DNA from: Chitinophaga niastensis
GTDB lineage: Bacteria > Bacteroidota > Bacteroidia > Chitinophagales > Chitinophagaceae
Assembly: GCF_003014755.1 (NCBI RefSeq)
Contig: NZ_PYAW01000003.1
Coordinates: 62,001-126,000, forward strand
DNA: 64,000 nucleotides
Direction: 5' to 3'
The translations under genes were made by a program, and so were the position numbers. Below, piece after piece: positions 34,139-42,299 of this stretch (positions are counted from its first letter, which is position 1; every line of letters starts with the position of its first letter). Under the pieces are notes generated by a model. The model ran no database searches. It had not been told where the DNA came from and was given only the letters and a program-made list of their open reading frames with translations.

Positions 34139-34264
34139 ATGGAAATGAAGAAAAAATATTTACTACTGGTGGTTATAACGATTGGACTTGCTTTGATTCC
34201 GTTTATTAAAAACAGCATCATCAAACACGATGAATTCGACGCTACCCGAGATCTGTTCATTTAG
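34139..34264 (+). CDS. 41-residue single-pass membrane microprotein
   Basis: ATG 34139 to TAG 34262-34264 encodes a basic start (M-E-M-K-K-K), a hydrophobic helix (residues 7-23: Y-L-L-L-V-V-I-T-I-G-L-A-L-I-P-F-I) and a polar tail 'KHDEFDATRDLFI'. The start at the third residue (ATG 34145) is equally good. It lies alone on the plus strand between two minus-strand units. Pattern resembles the 49-residue frame at 12797. No known family. Confidence 0.45.
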   Translation: MEMKKKYLLLVVITIGLALIPFIKNSIIKHDEFDATRDLFI

Positions 34265-34291
34265 TGTTTAGCGGGTTCCATTGTACCGTTC

Positions 34292-35197
34292 CTAGAACTG
34301 CTGCCCCATGTCGGGGTTGGGTTTCCATTTGCTGGCAGGTTCATAATACTGCCAGATAACATCACCCACCCTCCGCAATAATTGCCAGGCCTCATTATCA
34401 TAGTGCCAACGCTGATCCTGATTGTTTTTGGTAATCATGCAATAGACATAGTCGCCATGAGGCGCATTCACCATGATCACTTCTGATCGTGACTCATCTA
34501 CTGCGCCGGTTTTGGAGGCAGTACGAATATTTGGTGGTACCCGCAATACACCTTCTGCATCCCAGTAATTACGTGTAAGGTTACGATACATCCGCTCACT
34601 GGCGGTTTTGCTGATCACTTCACCCTTATAAACCATCTCCATTAAACGCGCCATTTCGCGCGGACTCGTTTGGCCCCAGCCGTATTGTTTCCTTTCAGCT
34701 TCTCTTCCTTTGGTGCGGGAATTTACACGCAGGTGCTCAAAACCATTGTCCTGCAGCCACTGATTAATTTGCACTCCCCCACCAGCCAATGATTGCAGCC
34801 ACAAGCTGGCAGTATTATCGCTCATGGTAAGCATCAGCATCACTACCTTATCTAATGCTATCTGCTGGCTATCTTTAAAAGATCCCAGTATATCCTCTCC
34901 TTCATACAACAACGAATCCCTGTAAACCAGGTTTTGGTGGTATTGCAACTCCCCTTTCGACAGTTTATTGAAAATACCTACCTGGATAGCTGTTTTAATC
35001 ATGCTGGCGGTAGGAAACGTTGAATCGGCATTAATGGCCACCGTACTACCCGTTTTAAGGTTATGTACATATATACCGGCCTGTCCGTGGTGAGAAGCCA
35101 GCATAGGGGTTAAAATGGCCGTAAGACGCTTATCGGTATTTTGGGCAGCGGCGTGTGTAAATGCCAGCAACAGGAAAAAGGGAAGCAGCGTTTTCAT
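34292..35197 (-). CDS. Class A beta-lactamase-fold serine hydrolase, exported
   Basis: The 301-residue exported protein (signal peptide to about 'AAA-QN') carries the three class A motifs: S65-M-I-K68, S126-D-N128 and K229-T-G231. The omega-loop glutamate motif R-x-E-x-x-L-N is not present in its standard form; the corresponding region reads 'SRTKGREAERKQYGWGQTSPREMARL'. Beta-lactam hydrolysis is therefore uncertain, and it could be a penicillin-binding or peptidase-like relative. It lies upstream of the AhpC/AhpD block and is separated from bshB1 by repeat A4. No regulator pair (AmpR or BlaR) is adjacent. Confidence 0.85.
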   Translation of the reverse strand: MKTLLPFFLLLAFTHAAAQNTDKRLTAILTPMLASHHGQAGIYVHNLKTGSTVAINADSTFPTASMIKTAIQVGIFNKLSKGELQYHQNLVYRDSLLYEGEDILGSFKDSQQIALDKVVMLMLTMSDNTASLWLQSLAGGGVQINQWLQDNGFEHLRVNSRTKGREAERKQYGWGQTSPREMARLMEMVYKGEVISKTASERMYRNLTRNYWDAEGVLRVPPNIRTASKTGAVDESRSEVIMVNAPHGDYVYCMITKNNQDQRWHYDNEAWQLLRRVGDVIWQYYEPASKWKPNPDMGQQF

Positions 35198-35215
35198 ATA
35201 AACAAGATAAAAAAA

Positions 35216-35289
35216 GAATTACGAATTGGGAATTACGATATAAGCGAAGATCATTTCGATCCGTAATTCCCAATTCGTAATTCGTAATT
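35216..35289. repeat. Family A palindromic repeat, copy A4
   Basis: GAATTACGAATTGGGAATTA (from 35216) is matched exactly by TAATTCCCAATTCGTAATTC on the other arm, and an extra GTAATTC word follows. The variant word ATTGGG is compensated as CCCAAT. The centre is GCGAAGATCATTTCGATCC. It lies between bshB1 and the serine-hydrolase gene, both on minus. Confidence 0.92.
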
Positions 35290-35291
35290 CT

Positions 35292-36020
35292 TTATGTTAC
35301 CTCATTAATCAGATCTGCGAAATTGCGTATACCTATCATTTTAGCCGACGTATAGCCTTCAGCGTAGTCTACGCCTACCATTTTGCCTAACATCTTGGCG
35401 CGATAAACAACGCTGTCAAAAAAGCCGGTACCGGAAATGTAGGTTTGTGGCTCATTGTCTTTTGCAGCCAGGAACTGTGAGCTGAAACTTTTAATAGCTT
35501 CCAGCTTTTTTTCTATAACAGCGGTGATATCTACCACAAAATCAGGCTCATGATAACGGTCCTGCAAAAAGTGGAATACCTGCCGGGGACGCCATGCTTC
35601 CTGCGGCTGCCCATCTGCGGATGTTTCTATCTTCCTTAATCCTGCCAGAAAACAGCTGTCTGCTATTAGTTTGGCAGCCCGCCCATGATCAGGGTGACGG
35701 TCATCAATAGCATTAGCGAGTACGATGTCGGGGCGGTACTTACGAATAGCCATAATGATGGCCATCTGTTCCATTGTGTCATTTCTGAAGAAACCATCGG
35801 CCAATCCAAGGTTTTCACGCGCTGACAAACCCATAATTTTTGCGGCTGTTTGGGCTTCTTCCTCACGAAGTGCCGGGGTGCCACGGGTACCCAGTTCACC
35901 ACGGGTAAGATCTACTACACCTACTTTCATTCCCTGTTGCGCATGGACCATCAAAGTGCCTGCACAACCCAGTTCTACGTCATCCGGGTGCACAGCTATT
36001 GCAAGTATATCCAGTTTCAT
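35292..36020 (-). CDS. bshB1: Bacillithiol biosynthesis deacetylase BshB1
   Basis: BshB1 removes the acetyl group from GlcNAc-malate in bacillithiol synthesis. The 242-residue protein (from ATG 36020) has the PIG-L/LmbE zinc site 'AVHPDDVELGCAGTL' (H-P-D-D near residue 11) and 'DRHPDHGRAA'. The start 'MKLDILAIAVHPDD' matches family members; an upstream ATG at 36041 would add 7 residues. A BstA-type bacillithiol transferase lies 21 kb away in the window, so the thiol is probably made and used here. It is the first gene of the bshB1-hydrolase pair on minus. Confidence 0.92.
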   Translation of the reverse strand: MKLDILAIAVHPDDVELGCAGTLMVHAQQGMKVGVVDLTRGELGTRGTPALREEEAQTAAKIMGLSARENLGLADGFFRNDTMEQMAIIMAIRKYRPDIVLANAIDDRHPDHGRAAKLIADSCFLAGLRKIETSADGQPQEAWRPRQVFHFLQDRYHEPDFVVDITAVIEKKLEAIKSFSSQFLAAKDNEPQTYISGTGFFDSVVYRAKMLGKMVGVDYAEGYTSAKMIGIRNFADLINEVT

Positions 36021-36066
36021 ATGCTGTAAATTGAGGTGCAAAGATGGGGAATTATTTTATATGACA

Positions 36067-36570
36067 TCACTCTTCCCTACTGCTAATAAGAATACCCACT
36101 TTCCGGTCCATAACCTGGTATTTGTCCTGCAACTCTTGCTCAGAAAGGATTTTAACGGAGATAAATGTTTTTGTATCAACGGTCATAAGACCCATTTCAT
36201 TATTGGTTGTGATAGGCTTGTTGTTAACGATGAAATAGAAGCTGCTATCGTTGCCATATTTATGCAACAGGCTATCATAGGCCGGAGACATAAGGCTCAG
36301 CAATGTATTCACCCGTTTACGGGCAAAGGGCTTTGTTTCTACGTATACCACACCGTTGGCTGCCTGGCTGCCGTATTTCAACAGTGTTTTAGTCCCCTTT
36401 CCGGTAGCAATGGTGATTAAACCTATCTTATCCGGCGTAACCTGCCCAATGATACTTTGGGTTACCACTACACTGTCCAGTACATACACCGGATCATCAT
36501 TTTCTACAGATTGCGCCGTAGCACCAAACGAAAAAAATAATGCACTGATAAGTAAGATCCTTGCTTTCAT
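36067..36570 (-). CDS. Exported TonB-plug-like small protein
   Basis: The 167-residue protein has a signal peptide (cleavage near 'ATA-QS') and no barrel. The body reads like a stand-alone TonB-receptor plug: 'VYVLDSVVV', 'TPDKIGLITIATGKGTKTLLKYG', then 'ANGVVYVETKPF', close to the plug ending 'YGSRGANGVVLITTK' known from SusC-like proteins. The C-terminal half ('SFYFIVNNKPITTNN', 'FISVKILSEQEL') looks like a second, weaker copy of the same unit. Function unknown; it might interact with TonB or receptors, which is inference. It is transcribed toward bshB1 with a 46-nt gap. Confidence 0.78.
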   Translation of the reverse strand: MKARILLISALFFSFGATAQSVENDDPVYVLDSVVVTQSIIGQVTPDKIGLITIATGKGTKTLLKYGSQAANGVVYVETKPFARKRVNTLLSLMSPAYDSLLHKYGNDSSFYFIVNNKPITTNNEMGLMTVDTKTFISVKILSEQELQDKYQVMDRKVGILISSREE

Positions 36571-36651
36571 AATAATCCCTTTTTCATGACAGGCGAATAT
36601 TACGAAGATAACAGAAAGTGGGTATTCCTATTTTTTTACGGTTATAATAAT

Positions 36652-36675
36652 TATATTTGTAACCGTATGGTTACA
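36652..36675 (+). promoter_or_regulatory. Promoter with ArsR-type palindromic operator (SRPBCC gene)
   Basis: The -7 box TATATTTG (36652-36659) abuts a perfect inverted repeat, TGTAACC-GTAT-GGTTACA (36658-36675), covering the expected transcription start. A second partial TACGGTTA lies just upstream near 36637. The arrangement suggests a repressor site. Confidence 0.7.
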
Positions 36676-36724
36676 TAAAAATAGAGACCAATACAATTTA
36701 TTCTAATGCTTAAAACCATCTTTT

Positions 36725-37204
36725 ATGACTGCAGATCAACATGTGGCATTCGCAGAAGCTGCCATGCTTATTCGCAAACCTGTTACGGAAGTATTTGATG
36801 CCTTCATAAATCCAGCCATCACTACTAAGTTCTGGTTTACCAAAAGCAGCGGAAAATTAGTACCAGGTAGTCAGGTGCAATGGACCTGGGAAATGTATGA
36901 TCATACCACCACCGTTTCCGTTAAAACGGTTATCCCTAATAAGAAAATCATTATTGAATGGGGTAATGGTCCGGAAATAACAACGGTTGAATGGACATTT
37001 GAAGCATTAAATGAACACGCAACATTTGTGAGTATAACAGATGGCGGCTATTCAGGTGATGTACAAAAAGTAGTGTCCCAGGTTCGTGGTTCAACAGGTG
37101 GATTTACCTTAGTACTGGCAGGTTTGAAAGCATACCTGGAGCATAATATACAGCTTAATTTAATAGGCGACCGGTTTCCAAAGGGCAAAAGTGTTAAGAA
37201 TTAA
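36725..37204 (+). CDS. SRPBCC (AHSA1/START) domain protein
   Basis: The 159-residue protein shows the SRPBCC/AHSA1 helix-grip pattern: 'EAAMLIRKPVTEVFDAFINPAITTKFWFTKSSGKLVPGSQVQWTW', split here over the first 55 residues, then 'VEWTFEALNEHATFVSITDGGY' and a C-terminal helix 'GGFTLVLAGLKAYLEH'. Members bind hydrophobic ligands or act as co-chaperone-like domains. In many bacteria such genes sit next to an ArsR regulator; none is adjacent here, although the promoter carries a suitable palindrome. Single-gene unit. Confidence 0.88.
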   Translation: MTADQHVAFAEAAMLIRKPVTEVFDAFINPAITTKFWFTKSSGKLVPGSQVQWTWEMYDHTTTVSVKTVIPNKKIIIEWGNGPEITTVEWTFEALNEHATFVSITDGGYSGDVQKVVSQVRGSTGGFTLVLAGLKAYLEHNIQLNLIGDRFPKGKSVKN

Positions 37205-37210
37205 CCTTAA

Positions 37211-37837
37211 CTAATTATAGGCGCGGTACTGCTGGTATTGTTCGAGTTCCTGTACAATCACCTCGATATCTTTATCTTCCTGTTTATCGTAATCACTTTT
37301 GAGGTTGCCACCGAAAAAGAAGGCCACGGTTTGCCATACGCGGGCATTAAAACCGCCTTTCAGTTCCTTGATAATTTCGAAGCAGTTCTGACCAGTTTCG
37401 CGGTCAATAAGTTTCATGAGTACTTTGCCCTGGTATACGGAGAGGTTTTCTAATTTATTGCCAAACTGCGCTTTGAGTTCTTTTTCTTTGGTAGCCAGGA
37501 ATTCTTTGCGTTCCCTTTTGCTGTTCATGGTAGCCAGGCGGCTGTTCACATCTTTCAGCACACGGGAAGCAGATTTTGCATAAGGGTAAGTAACATATAC
37601 AGCGTTGCGTAAACGGCTCCAGCGTTCATGCTCTTTCCGCAATGCCTTCGGCATCTTCTCCACTACGTCAAATATTGCAAGGGTAATCACCGGGATGGTA
37701 TCATTCCCTACCACAATGGCATGCAGCGGAATAACGTCAGCTCCGTGTGCCTCCTGCGCCATAGCAGCTGTGTGGCATAGTGATATGCCCAACAGCAGGA
37801 AAAGAGAAACGATGATCTGTTTTAGGCAAAGCCGCAT
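37211..37837 (-). CDS. DUF4294 exported protein
   Basis: The 208-residue protein begins with a signal peptide ('SLFLLLGISLCHTAAMAQ') and matches DUF4294, a Bacteroidota family. The charged middle ('YPYAKSASRVLKDVNSRLATMNSKRERKEFLATKEKELKAQFG') looks helical or coiled, and 'YQGKVLMKLIDRETGQNCFEIIKELKGGFNARVWQ' is the most family-like part. No function is established to my knowledge. It converges with the SRPBCC gene, 6 nt apart. Confidence 0.88.
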   Translation of the reverse strand: MRLCLKQIIVSLFLLLGISLCHTAAMAQEAHGADVIPLHAIVVGNDTIPVITLAIFDVVEKMPKALRKEHERWSRLRNAVYVTYPYAKSASRVLKDVNSRLATMNSKRERKEFLATKEKELKAQFGNKLENLSVYQGKVLMKLIDRETGQNCFEIIKELKGGFNARVWQTVAFFFGGNLKSDYDKQEDKDIEVIVQELEQYQQYRAYN

Positions 37838-37917
37838 AGATATATTAACGTTACTTATATAGTGAATGTTACCACAAGTTAAAAAAGATTTCAGATTTGG
37901 GTGGTAATTAAATCGTG

Positions 37918-38919
37918 TTAGTGTACGGATTTCATTTTCAGTACATCCACCGCAAAATCGTTGATAGCCTTCTCCACAGCGGGTATATCCTGCGAAGTCA
38001 GCGAGCAGCCCATTACATGTGTGCCGGCACCGGGAACAGGTACTGCCTCTTTCAAACTATCAGGTGTGCCCAATGCTTTGGCCATATCCACAATAGCAGA
38101 TACCCGTACTGTCTGATCCTGGTGTTGCTCATCTTTATAATAATATAAACTGAGTACCGGCTGATGTACTTTTTTAAAAGTGGCAGTTGTCATGGTGGAT
38201 TCCAGCAGGCTTTCCAGCTGTACTACTGCTTCCAGCCGGTAGTTATTATTCCAGTACTGCGCCCTTACCTGATCGGTATCTGTACTATGCCGGAAATCGC
38301 CTTTGTTTACCAGGCGCGCCAGTTGCAGGCCCCAGTGATCATTGGCCAGGAAAGCGAGATTGTCGTTGATGGCGATATTGGGCGACATATTGATCATAGC
38401 ATATATATCGTTCGGGTACATTGCTGCCAGTCGCAGCGCCAAAGTACCACCGGTGGAGGTGCTCATCAGGATCACCTTATCTCCCAGCGCTTTACCAATG
38501 CTCAATGCTTCTTCAGCATCTCTCCATAAACCGGCAGCGGTTGTATGCAACAAAGGGTCGCTGGTATCTACACCGTGGCCGTCGAGCCTCGACAGGTAAA
38601 GGTTGCAGCCATATCGACGCGCAAAATCGCGGTGTACCGGATCCCCTTCTTCCTGACTGGCAGAAAAGCCATGGAGATATACTACCGCGTATGGTGTTTT
38701 GTGAAAACCTGCATCCTGCCATATGATACGGGCCTCATTATCAGGCTTTAACTTGTGTTGTGCTTCCCGCGTCTTTACATAATTTTCAAGGGCCGGACCT
38801 GCGGACGGCACTGCCGGCAGTTCGTGATTATATACCGGGTCAGCGGGTTTAGGACCAACCAGATACGCCGCCGCGAGGGTGGCTATAACTATCAGGGATA
38901 TACGCAGGGCTTTTAGCAT
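37918..38919 (-). CDS. Alpha/beta hydrolase, membrane-anchored or exported
   Basis: The 333-residue alpha/beta hydrolase has an N-terminal hydrophobic helix (residues 5-20). The oxyanion segment is 'VVYLHGFSASQEEG', and the nucleophile elbow is S-T-S-T-G-G (G-x-S-x-G variant; Ser in 'LMSTSTGGTLAL'). The catalytic His probably lies in 'GAGTHVMGCSL'. It is likely a carboxylesterase or lipase-like enzyme at the periplasmic side; substrate unknown. The first residues M-L-K-A are encoded by the end of repeat B4 (ATGCTAAAAGC), so the start may have been created by the repeat; the next in-frame start is well inside the gene. Confidence 0.86.
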   Translation of the reverse strand: MLKALRISLIVIATLAAAYLVGPKPADPVYNHELPAVPSAGPALENYVKTREAQHKLKPDNEARIIWQDAGFHKTPYAVVYLHGFSASQEEGDPVHRDFARRYGCNLYLSRLDGHGVDTSDPLLHTTAAGLWRDAEEALSIGKALGDKVILMSTSTGGTLALRLAAMYPNDIYAMINMSPNIAINDNLAFLANDHWGLQLARLVNKGDFRHSTDTDQVRAQYWNNNYRLEAVVQLESLLESTMTTATFKKVHQPVLSLYYYKDEQHQDQTVRVSAIVDMAKALGTPDSLKEAVPVPGAGTHVMGCSLTSQDIPAVEKAINDFAVDVLKMKSVH

Positions 38920-39048
38920 TTAGCAGTTAGCTTTTAGGTAATGCAGCGAATAAAAAATGCAGCGGGTATAAATATAAGGTTTAAGAAGAATCTTAAATAT
39001 TATATTTTTATCCGCTGCATTACCTAAAAGCTAATTGCTAAAAGCTAT
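38910..39048. repeat. Family B palindromic repeat, copy B4
   Basis: Left arm TAGCAGTTAGC, TTTTAGGTAATGCAGCG pairs with CGCTGCATTACCTAAAA, GCTAATTGCTA on the right, with one mismatch over about 28 positions. The TAGGTAATGC of the left arm is compensated by GCATTACCTA. The left arm holds an extra AATGCAGCG copy. It lies between ccmF and the alpha/beta-hydrolase gene on minus and supplies the start codon of the latter. Confidence 0.9.
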
Positions 39049-39050
39049 AT

Positions 39051-41537
39051 TTATTTTCTTACTCTTATTTTTTGATAGATGCTCATCGCAGTACCCATAA
39101 TGGTAATCAGGATGCCCAACCACAGCACATTGATGTAAGGGAATATCAATGCTTTCATAACGATGTAGTCACTGAAACCGGTGGCTTCCTTCACTTTCAG
39201 TTCTATCTTGTTTTCTGCCGGCATAATTTTACTGAACCGTACATTCAATCCCAGCGGCGCCAGTGTATCTTCCACGCTGTATTGGTAACTGCTGTCGCGG
39301 ATGAAGTAGATCGGCTGCATACTAAAATGATCTGCGGTTTGTGTATACACTTCCAGTTCTGCACCCACAGCCAGGTCGCCTGTTTGCGGCACGTAATTGC
39401 GGCTCACCGGTTTGGTATTCAGTCCTTTCAGTACAATAAACCCTTTGGAGAAGAAAACAGAATCACCCTGTTTCATCATATGTGCCGTATATTCTGTGGT
39501 ATCGGATTTTGCCTCTTCTTCCTTGTTAGGCGCTGCAGATACGTAGGTAAAGATATCTTTTGTAAGATAATGCCTGGAAGCAGGATTGGAAGACAATGCA
39601 TTTTCCTTTTTGTTTACAAAAGCATCCGGGTAAAGCGTGAATTCCTCCAGCATACTACCGGTTGTTTTATCCTTTTTCTGATAATGTACAACGTAATATG
39701 TTTTTGGATCTCCCTGCGCCACAGAATCGCCGGTATAGGTAACATGATAATCACCCATTTGTATCGGTACATTCTTAGGCAACATGATATTCTCGCGCGG
39801 ATTCTGTTTGCTTTCCTTTTTGAAGAAACCTTCATTCAGCATCTTCATACGATCCACAGAGATCACTTCCATTTTAGCAGAGGAGATCAGGATACCCAGC
39901 AACACCATACCAAAACCGATATGCGCTACAGATGCACCCGCATTTTTGATCTTCCCTTTCAGCCCTATAAAGATGTAAGCGAGATTGGCTACTATCGCGT
40001 AAATGCTGGCAAACAGCATGATGTAAATAGCAGTGAGGAATCCAGCGCCATAATTATCGTAGGTGATAGTACCCTTCCAGGCTACCAGACCAGTCAATAA
40101 TAAAGCAACCAGGGTAGGCACCGCCAGTTTTTTGGTGAGCTGTCCGCGTGGTGTATCCTTATATTTCATGAACTGTACGATGGCAGTTAATACGCCGAGT
40201 ACAATAGCAATCCAGATCTGAATTTTGTTATAATGGAAGATGCTGTCTGATGGCGGCGCAATGTCATCCATCTTAAACAATCCTTTGAGGCCGGTGAGGC
40301 TTAGTAATTTATTCCACACGGGAATAGAAGTAGTGAACGTGATCTGTATAGCTGCAATAAGCAGGATCAGCGAACCTACAAACAGCCAGAACTCGCGGGA
40401 GTAGCTGTTTTCTTCTTTCTTCACGGATGGTATCTCCTTTCTGCGTATGATCAGTAAGGCAATGGACGGCACCGTAAATACTCCCATAGAAATGAGCAAT
40501 TGTGCGCTCATACCCATGTCAGTAAAGGAATGCACAGAGGTATCTCCCAAAATACCACTCTTTGTAAGGAAGGAGGAATAAAGGATAAGGATATACGAAA
40601 TAAAGAAGAAGAACATTGTTGACTTCAGCGAGTGTCCGGTGGATTTATACGCCAGGAGTGTGTGTACACCGGCTACCATTGTCAGCCACGGCACCAGCGA
40701 CGCATTTTCTACCGGATCCCATGCCCAGTAGCCGCCAAAGTTAAGTGATTCGTAAGCCCAGGCAGCGCCCATCATAATACCAGTGCCCAGCATCATAATA
40801 GCGAACAGTCCCCATGGCTGTACCGGTTTTATCCATCCGGTGTAGTCGCGGGTCCATAAACCGGCAAATGCAAAGGAAAAAGGTATGATCATGGAAGCGA
40901 AGCCCAGGAACAATACCGGCGGGTGGATCACCATCCAGTAGTTCTGCAGGGTTACATTTAATCCGTTACCATCGTGGATATGCTCCATATAGTTGGCCTG
41001 CTGGAAGATAGGCGCCAGTTGGTTTTCCGGTGCATGTCTCAGCAGCATAAATGGATTGCTGCCTACTTTATAGCCCAGGATAAAGATGCCCAGTAACATA
41101 CTGGCCATGATTACCTGTGCCAGGGAAAATATGGTCATTACCGGCGCTTCCCATTTTTTGGAGGTGCGGATCAGGATAATTCCCAGGATACTGTTCCAGA
41201 TGCTCCAGAGCAGGAAACTACCTTCCTGATCAGACCAGAGGCTGGATAATAAATATTGGATAGGCAGGTCGCGGGATGTATTGCGCCAGGCGTATTTGTA
41301 TTCAAAAAAGTGATTATACAGGATATAGTACAGGCAGGCGAAAATCCCTATTACAGCAGCTGATTGTACAACAAAAGACCAGCGGGCGAGTTTTTTCCAG
41401 GAGTCCTGCAATGCGGGTTCCTTTATTTTAACTACTCTATAATAAGCCACGGTGGCTACCATAGATGCTACAAATGCCAGTATGGCAAAGAAATGGCCAA
41501 GCTGGCCCGGTAATAAGTGTTCCCCTACAAACTTCAT
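39051..41537 (-). CDS. ccmF: Cytochrome c haem-lyase component CcmF-type
   Basis: The 828-residue polytopic protein belongs to the haem-handling CcmF/CcsA family. It has many membrane helices and the tryptophan-rich haem-binding loop 'GGYWAWDPVENASLVPWL' (about residues 265-285). Nearby are 'NYWMVIHPPVLFLG' and 'SFLTKSGILGDTSVHSF', which carry conserved histidines. A large soluble stretch (about residues 580-780) faces the periplasm, followed by a last helix. In system I, CcmF joins haem from CcmE to apocytochrome c. ccmE lies 128 nt upstream on the same strand; ccmA-D and ccmH are not in the window. Confidence 0.93.
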   Translation of the reverse strand: MKFVGEHLLPGQLGHFFAILAFVASMVATVAYYRVVKIKEPALQDSWKKLARWSFVVQSAAVIGIFACLYYILYNHFFEYKYAWRNTSRDLPIQYLLSSLWSDQEGSFLLWSIWNSILGIILIRTSKKWEAPVMTIFSLAQVIMASMLLGIFILGYKVGSNPFMLLRHAPENQLAPIFQQANYMEHIHDGNGLNVTLQNYWMVIHPPVLFLGFASMIIPFSFAFAGLWTRDYTGWIKPVQPWGLFAIMMLGTGIMMGAAWAYESLNFGGYWAWDPVENASLVPWLTMVAGVHTLLAYKSTGHSLKSTMFFFFISYILILYSSFLTKSGILGDTSVHSFTDMGMSAQLLISMGVFTVPSIALLIIRRKEIPSVKKEENSYSREFWLFVGSLILLIAAIQITFTTSIPVWNKLLSLTGLKGLFKMDDIAPPSDSIFHYNKIQIWIAIVLGVLTAIVQFMKYKDTPRGQLTKKLAVPTLVALLLTGLVAWKGTITYDNYGAGFLTAIYIMLFASIYAIVANLAYIFIGLKGKIKNAGASVAHIGFGMVLLGILISSAKMEVISVDRMKMLNEGFFKKESKQNPRENIMLPKNVPIQMGDYHVTYTGDSVAQGDPKTYYVVHYQKKDKTTGSMLEEFTLYPDAFVNKKENALSSNPASRHYLTKDIFTYVSAAPNKEEEAKSDTTEYTAHMMKQGDSVFFSKGFIVLKGLNTKPVSRNYVPQTGDLAVGAELEVYTQTADHFSMQPIYFIRDSSYQYSVEDTLAPLGLNVRFSKIMPAENKIELKVKEATGFSDYIVMKALIFPYINVLWLGILITIMGTAMSIYQKIRVRK

Positions 41538-41664
41538 AAAATTCCTCTGAGCGATGATTATATTAGAAATTCAGTTATGTAGAGATATCCCTGTTTTGTT
41601 CCTGAAACAGTCTTTTACAGAAACAAAATGGCTATATCTCCGGATAACCAAATCATACCATATT

Positions 41665-42063
41665 TTAAAGTTGTTTGCTGCTCGTGGCAACTCTGTCGTC
41701 CTTGTATTTGGACGGACATTTCATCAGTATTTTACTGCAATGAAATTCGTTGCCTTCCATTTTGCCAGTAAGTACTACGGATTCGGCCTTTTCAAAGTCG
41801 GTAGGTTTGGCGCCGAAGAATACTACTTTATGTGATTCACCTGTTTTATCGTGTACGTAGAAGCTGAATAAGTTAGCATCTTTAGTTGGATCGTAGCTCA
41901 TAGCATGCAATGTGTCCAGTTTGCCGATCACATGGAACTCCTTCCCTTCTTTCTCACGGGCGGTAGCGAAAGTTTCATAGGTGCTGAAATCACCTACCAT
42001 TGTCACTATCACTCCAATTGCTACCGCAATTACCACCAGCAGAATAATATTTGTTTTTTTCAT
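41665..42063 (-). CDS. ccmE: Haem chaperone CcmE, CxxxY variant
   Basis: The 132-residue protein (from ATG 42063) has one N-terminal membrane helix (residues 5-22) and an OB-fold periplasmic domain typical of CcmE ('FHVIGKLD', 'FYVHDKTGESHKVVFFG', 'VVLTGKMEGNEFHCSKILMKC'). In E. coli haem is bound covalently by the His of HxxxY; here that site reads Cys116-P-S-K-Tyr120. CxxxY CcmE proteins are known from archaea and some bacteria. It delivers haem to CcmF, whose gene follows. An ATG 39 nt upstream is possible but adds a hydrophilic extension. Confidence 0.9.
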   Translation of the reverse strand: MKKTNIILLVVIAVAIGVIVTMVGDFSTYETFATAREKEGKEFHVIGKLDTLHAMSYDPTKDANLFSFYVHDKTGESHKVVFFGAKPTDFEKAESVVLTGKMEGNEFHCSKILMKCPSKYKDDRVATSSKQL

Positions 42064-42263
42064 ATGAAAATTATCTTCCCTATTGTTTGACACAAGCATC
42101 AAAAACCTTTACCAGCGCCTTGTTAGCATCCTTCCCCTTTTGCCTGTATTTATCTCTTTCCGGTTAATCGCGCAAAATTAAGTCAAAATGACCTTCTTCC
42201 TGCAAAATTTATATAAAAGGCAATTCTTTTTAGGAGAAGGACGGCTGTAAGTAAACATAATCC

Positions 42264-42271
42264 TATCTTTG
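42264..42271 (+). promoter_or_regulatory. Candidate -7 box of the ureohydrolase operon
   Basis: TATCTTTG followed by CGCGG, a full TAnnTTTG match, 28 nt upstream of the ATG at 42300. A short AATTACG-like remnant (42277-42292) lies in the leader. Confidence 0.65.
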
Positions 42272-42299
42272 CGCGGAAATTAGAAATTACGATTTTATC

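Noticed and set aside
42103..42180. Minus-strand tail reading E-R-D-K-Y-R-Q-K-G-K-D-A-N-K-A-L-V-K-V-F just upstream of ccmE
   Set aside because: It looks like a protein C-terminus, but a stop lies directly upstream in frame and there is no start codon. It could be a decayed gene end, but I cannot support a feature.
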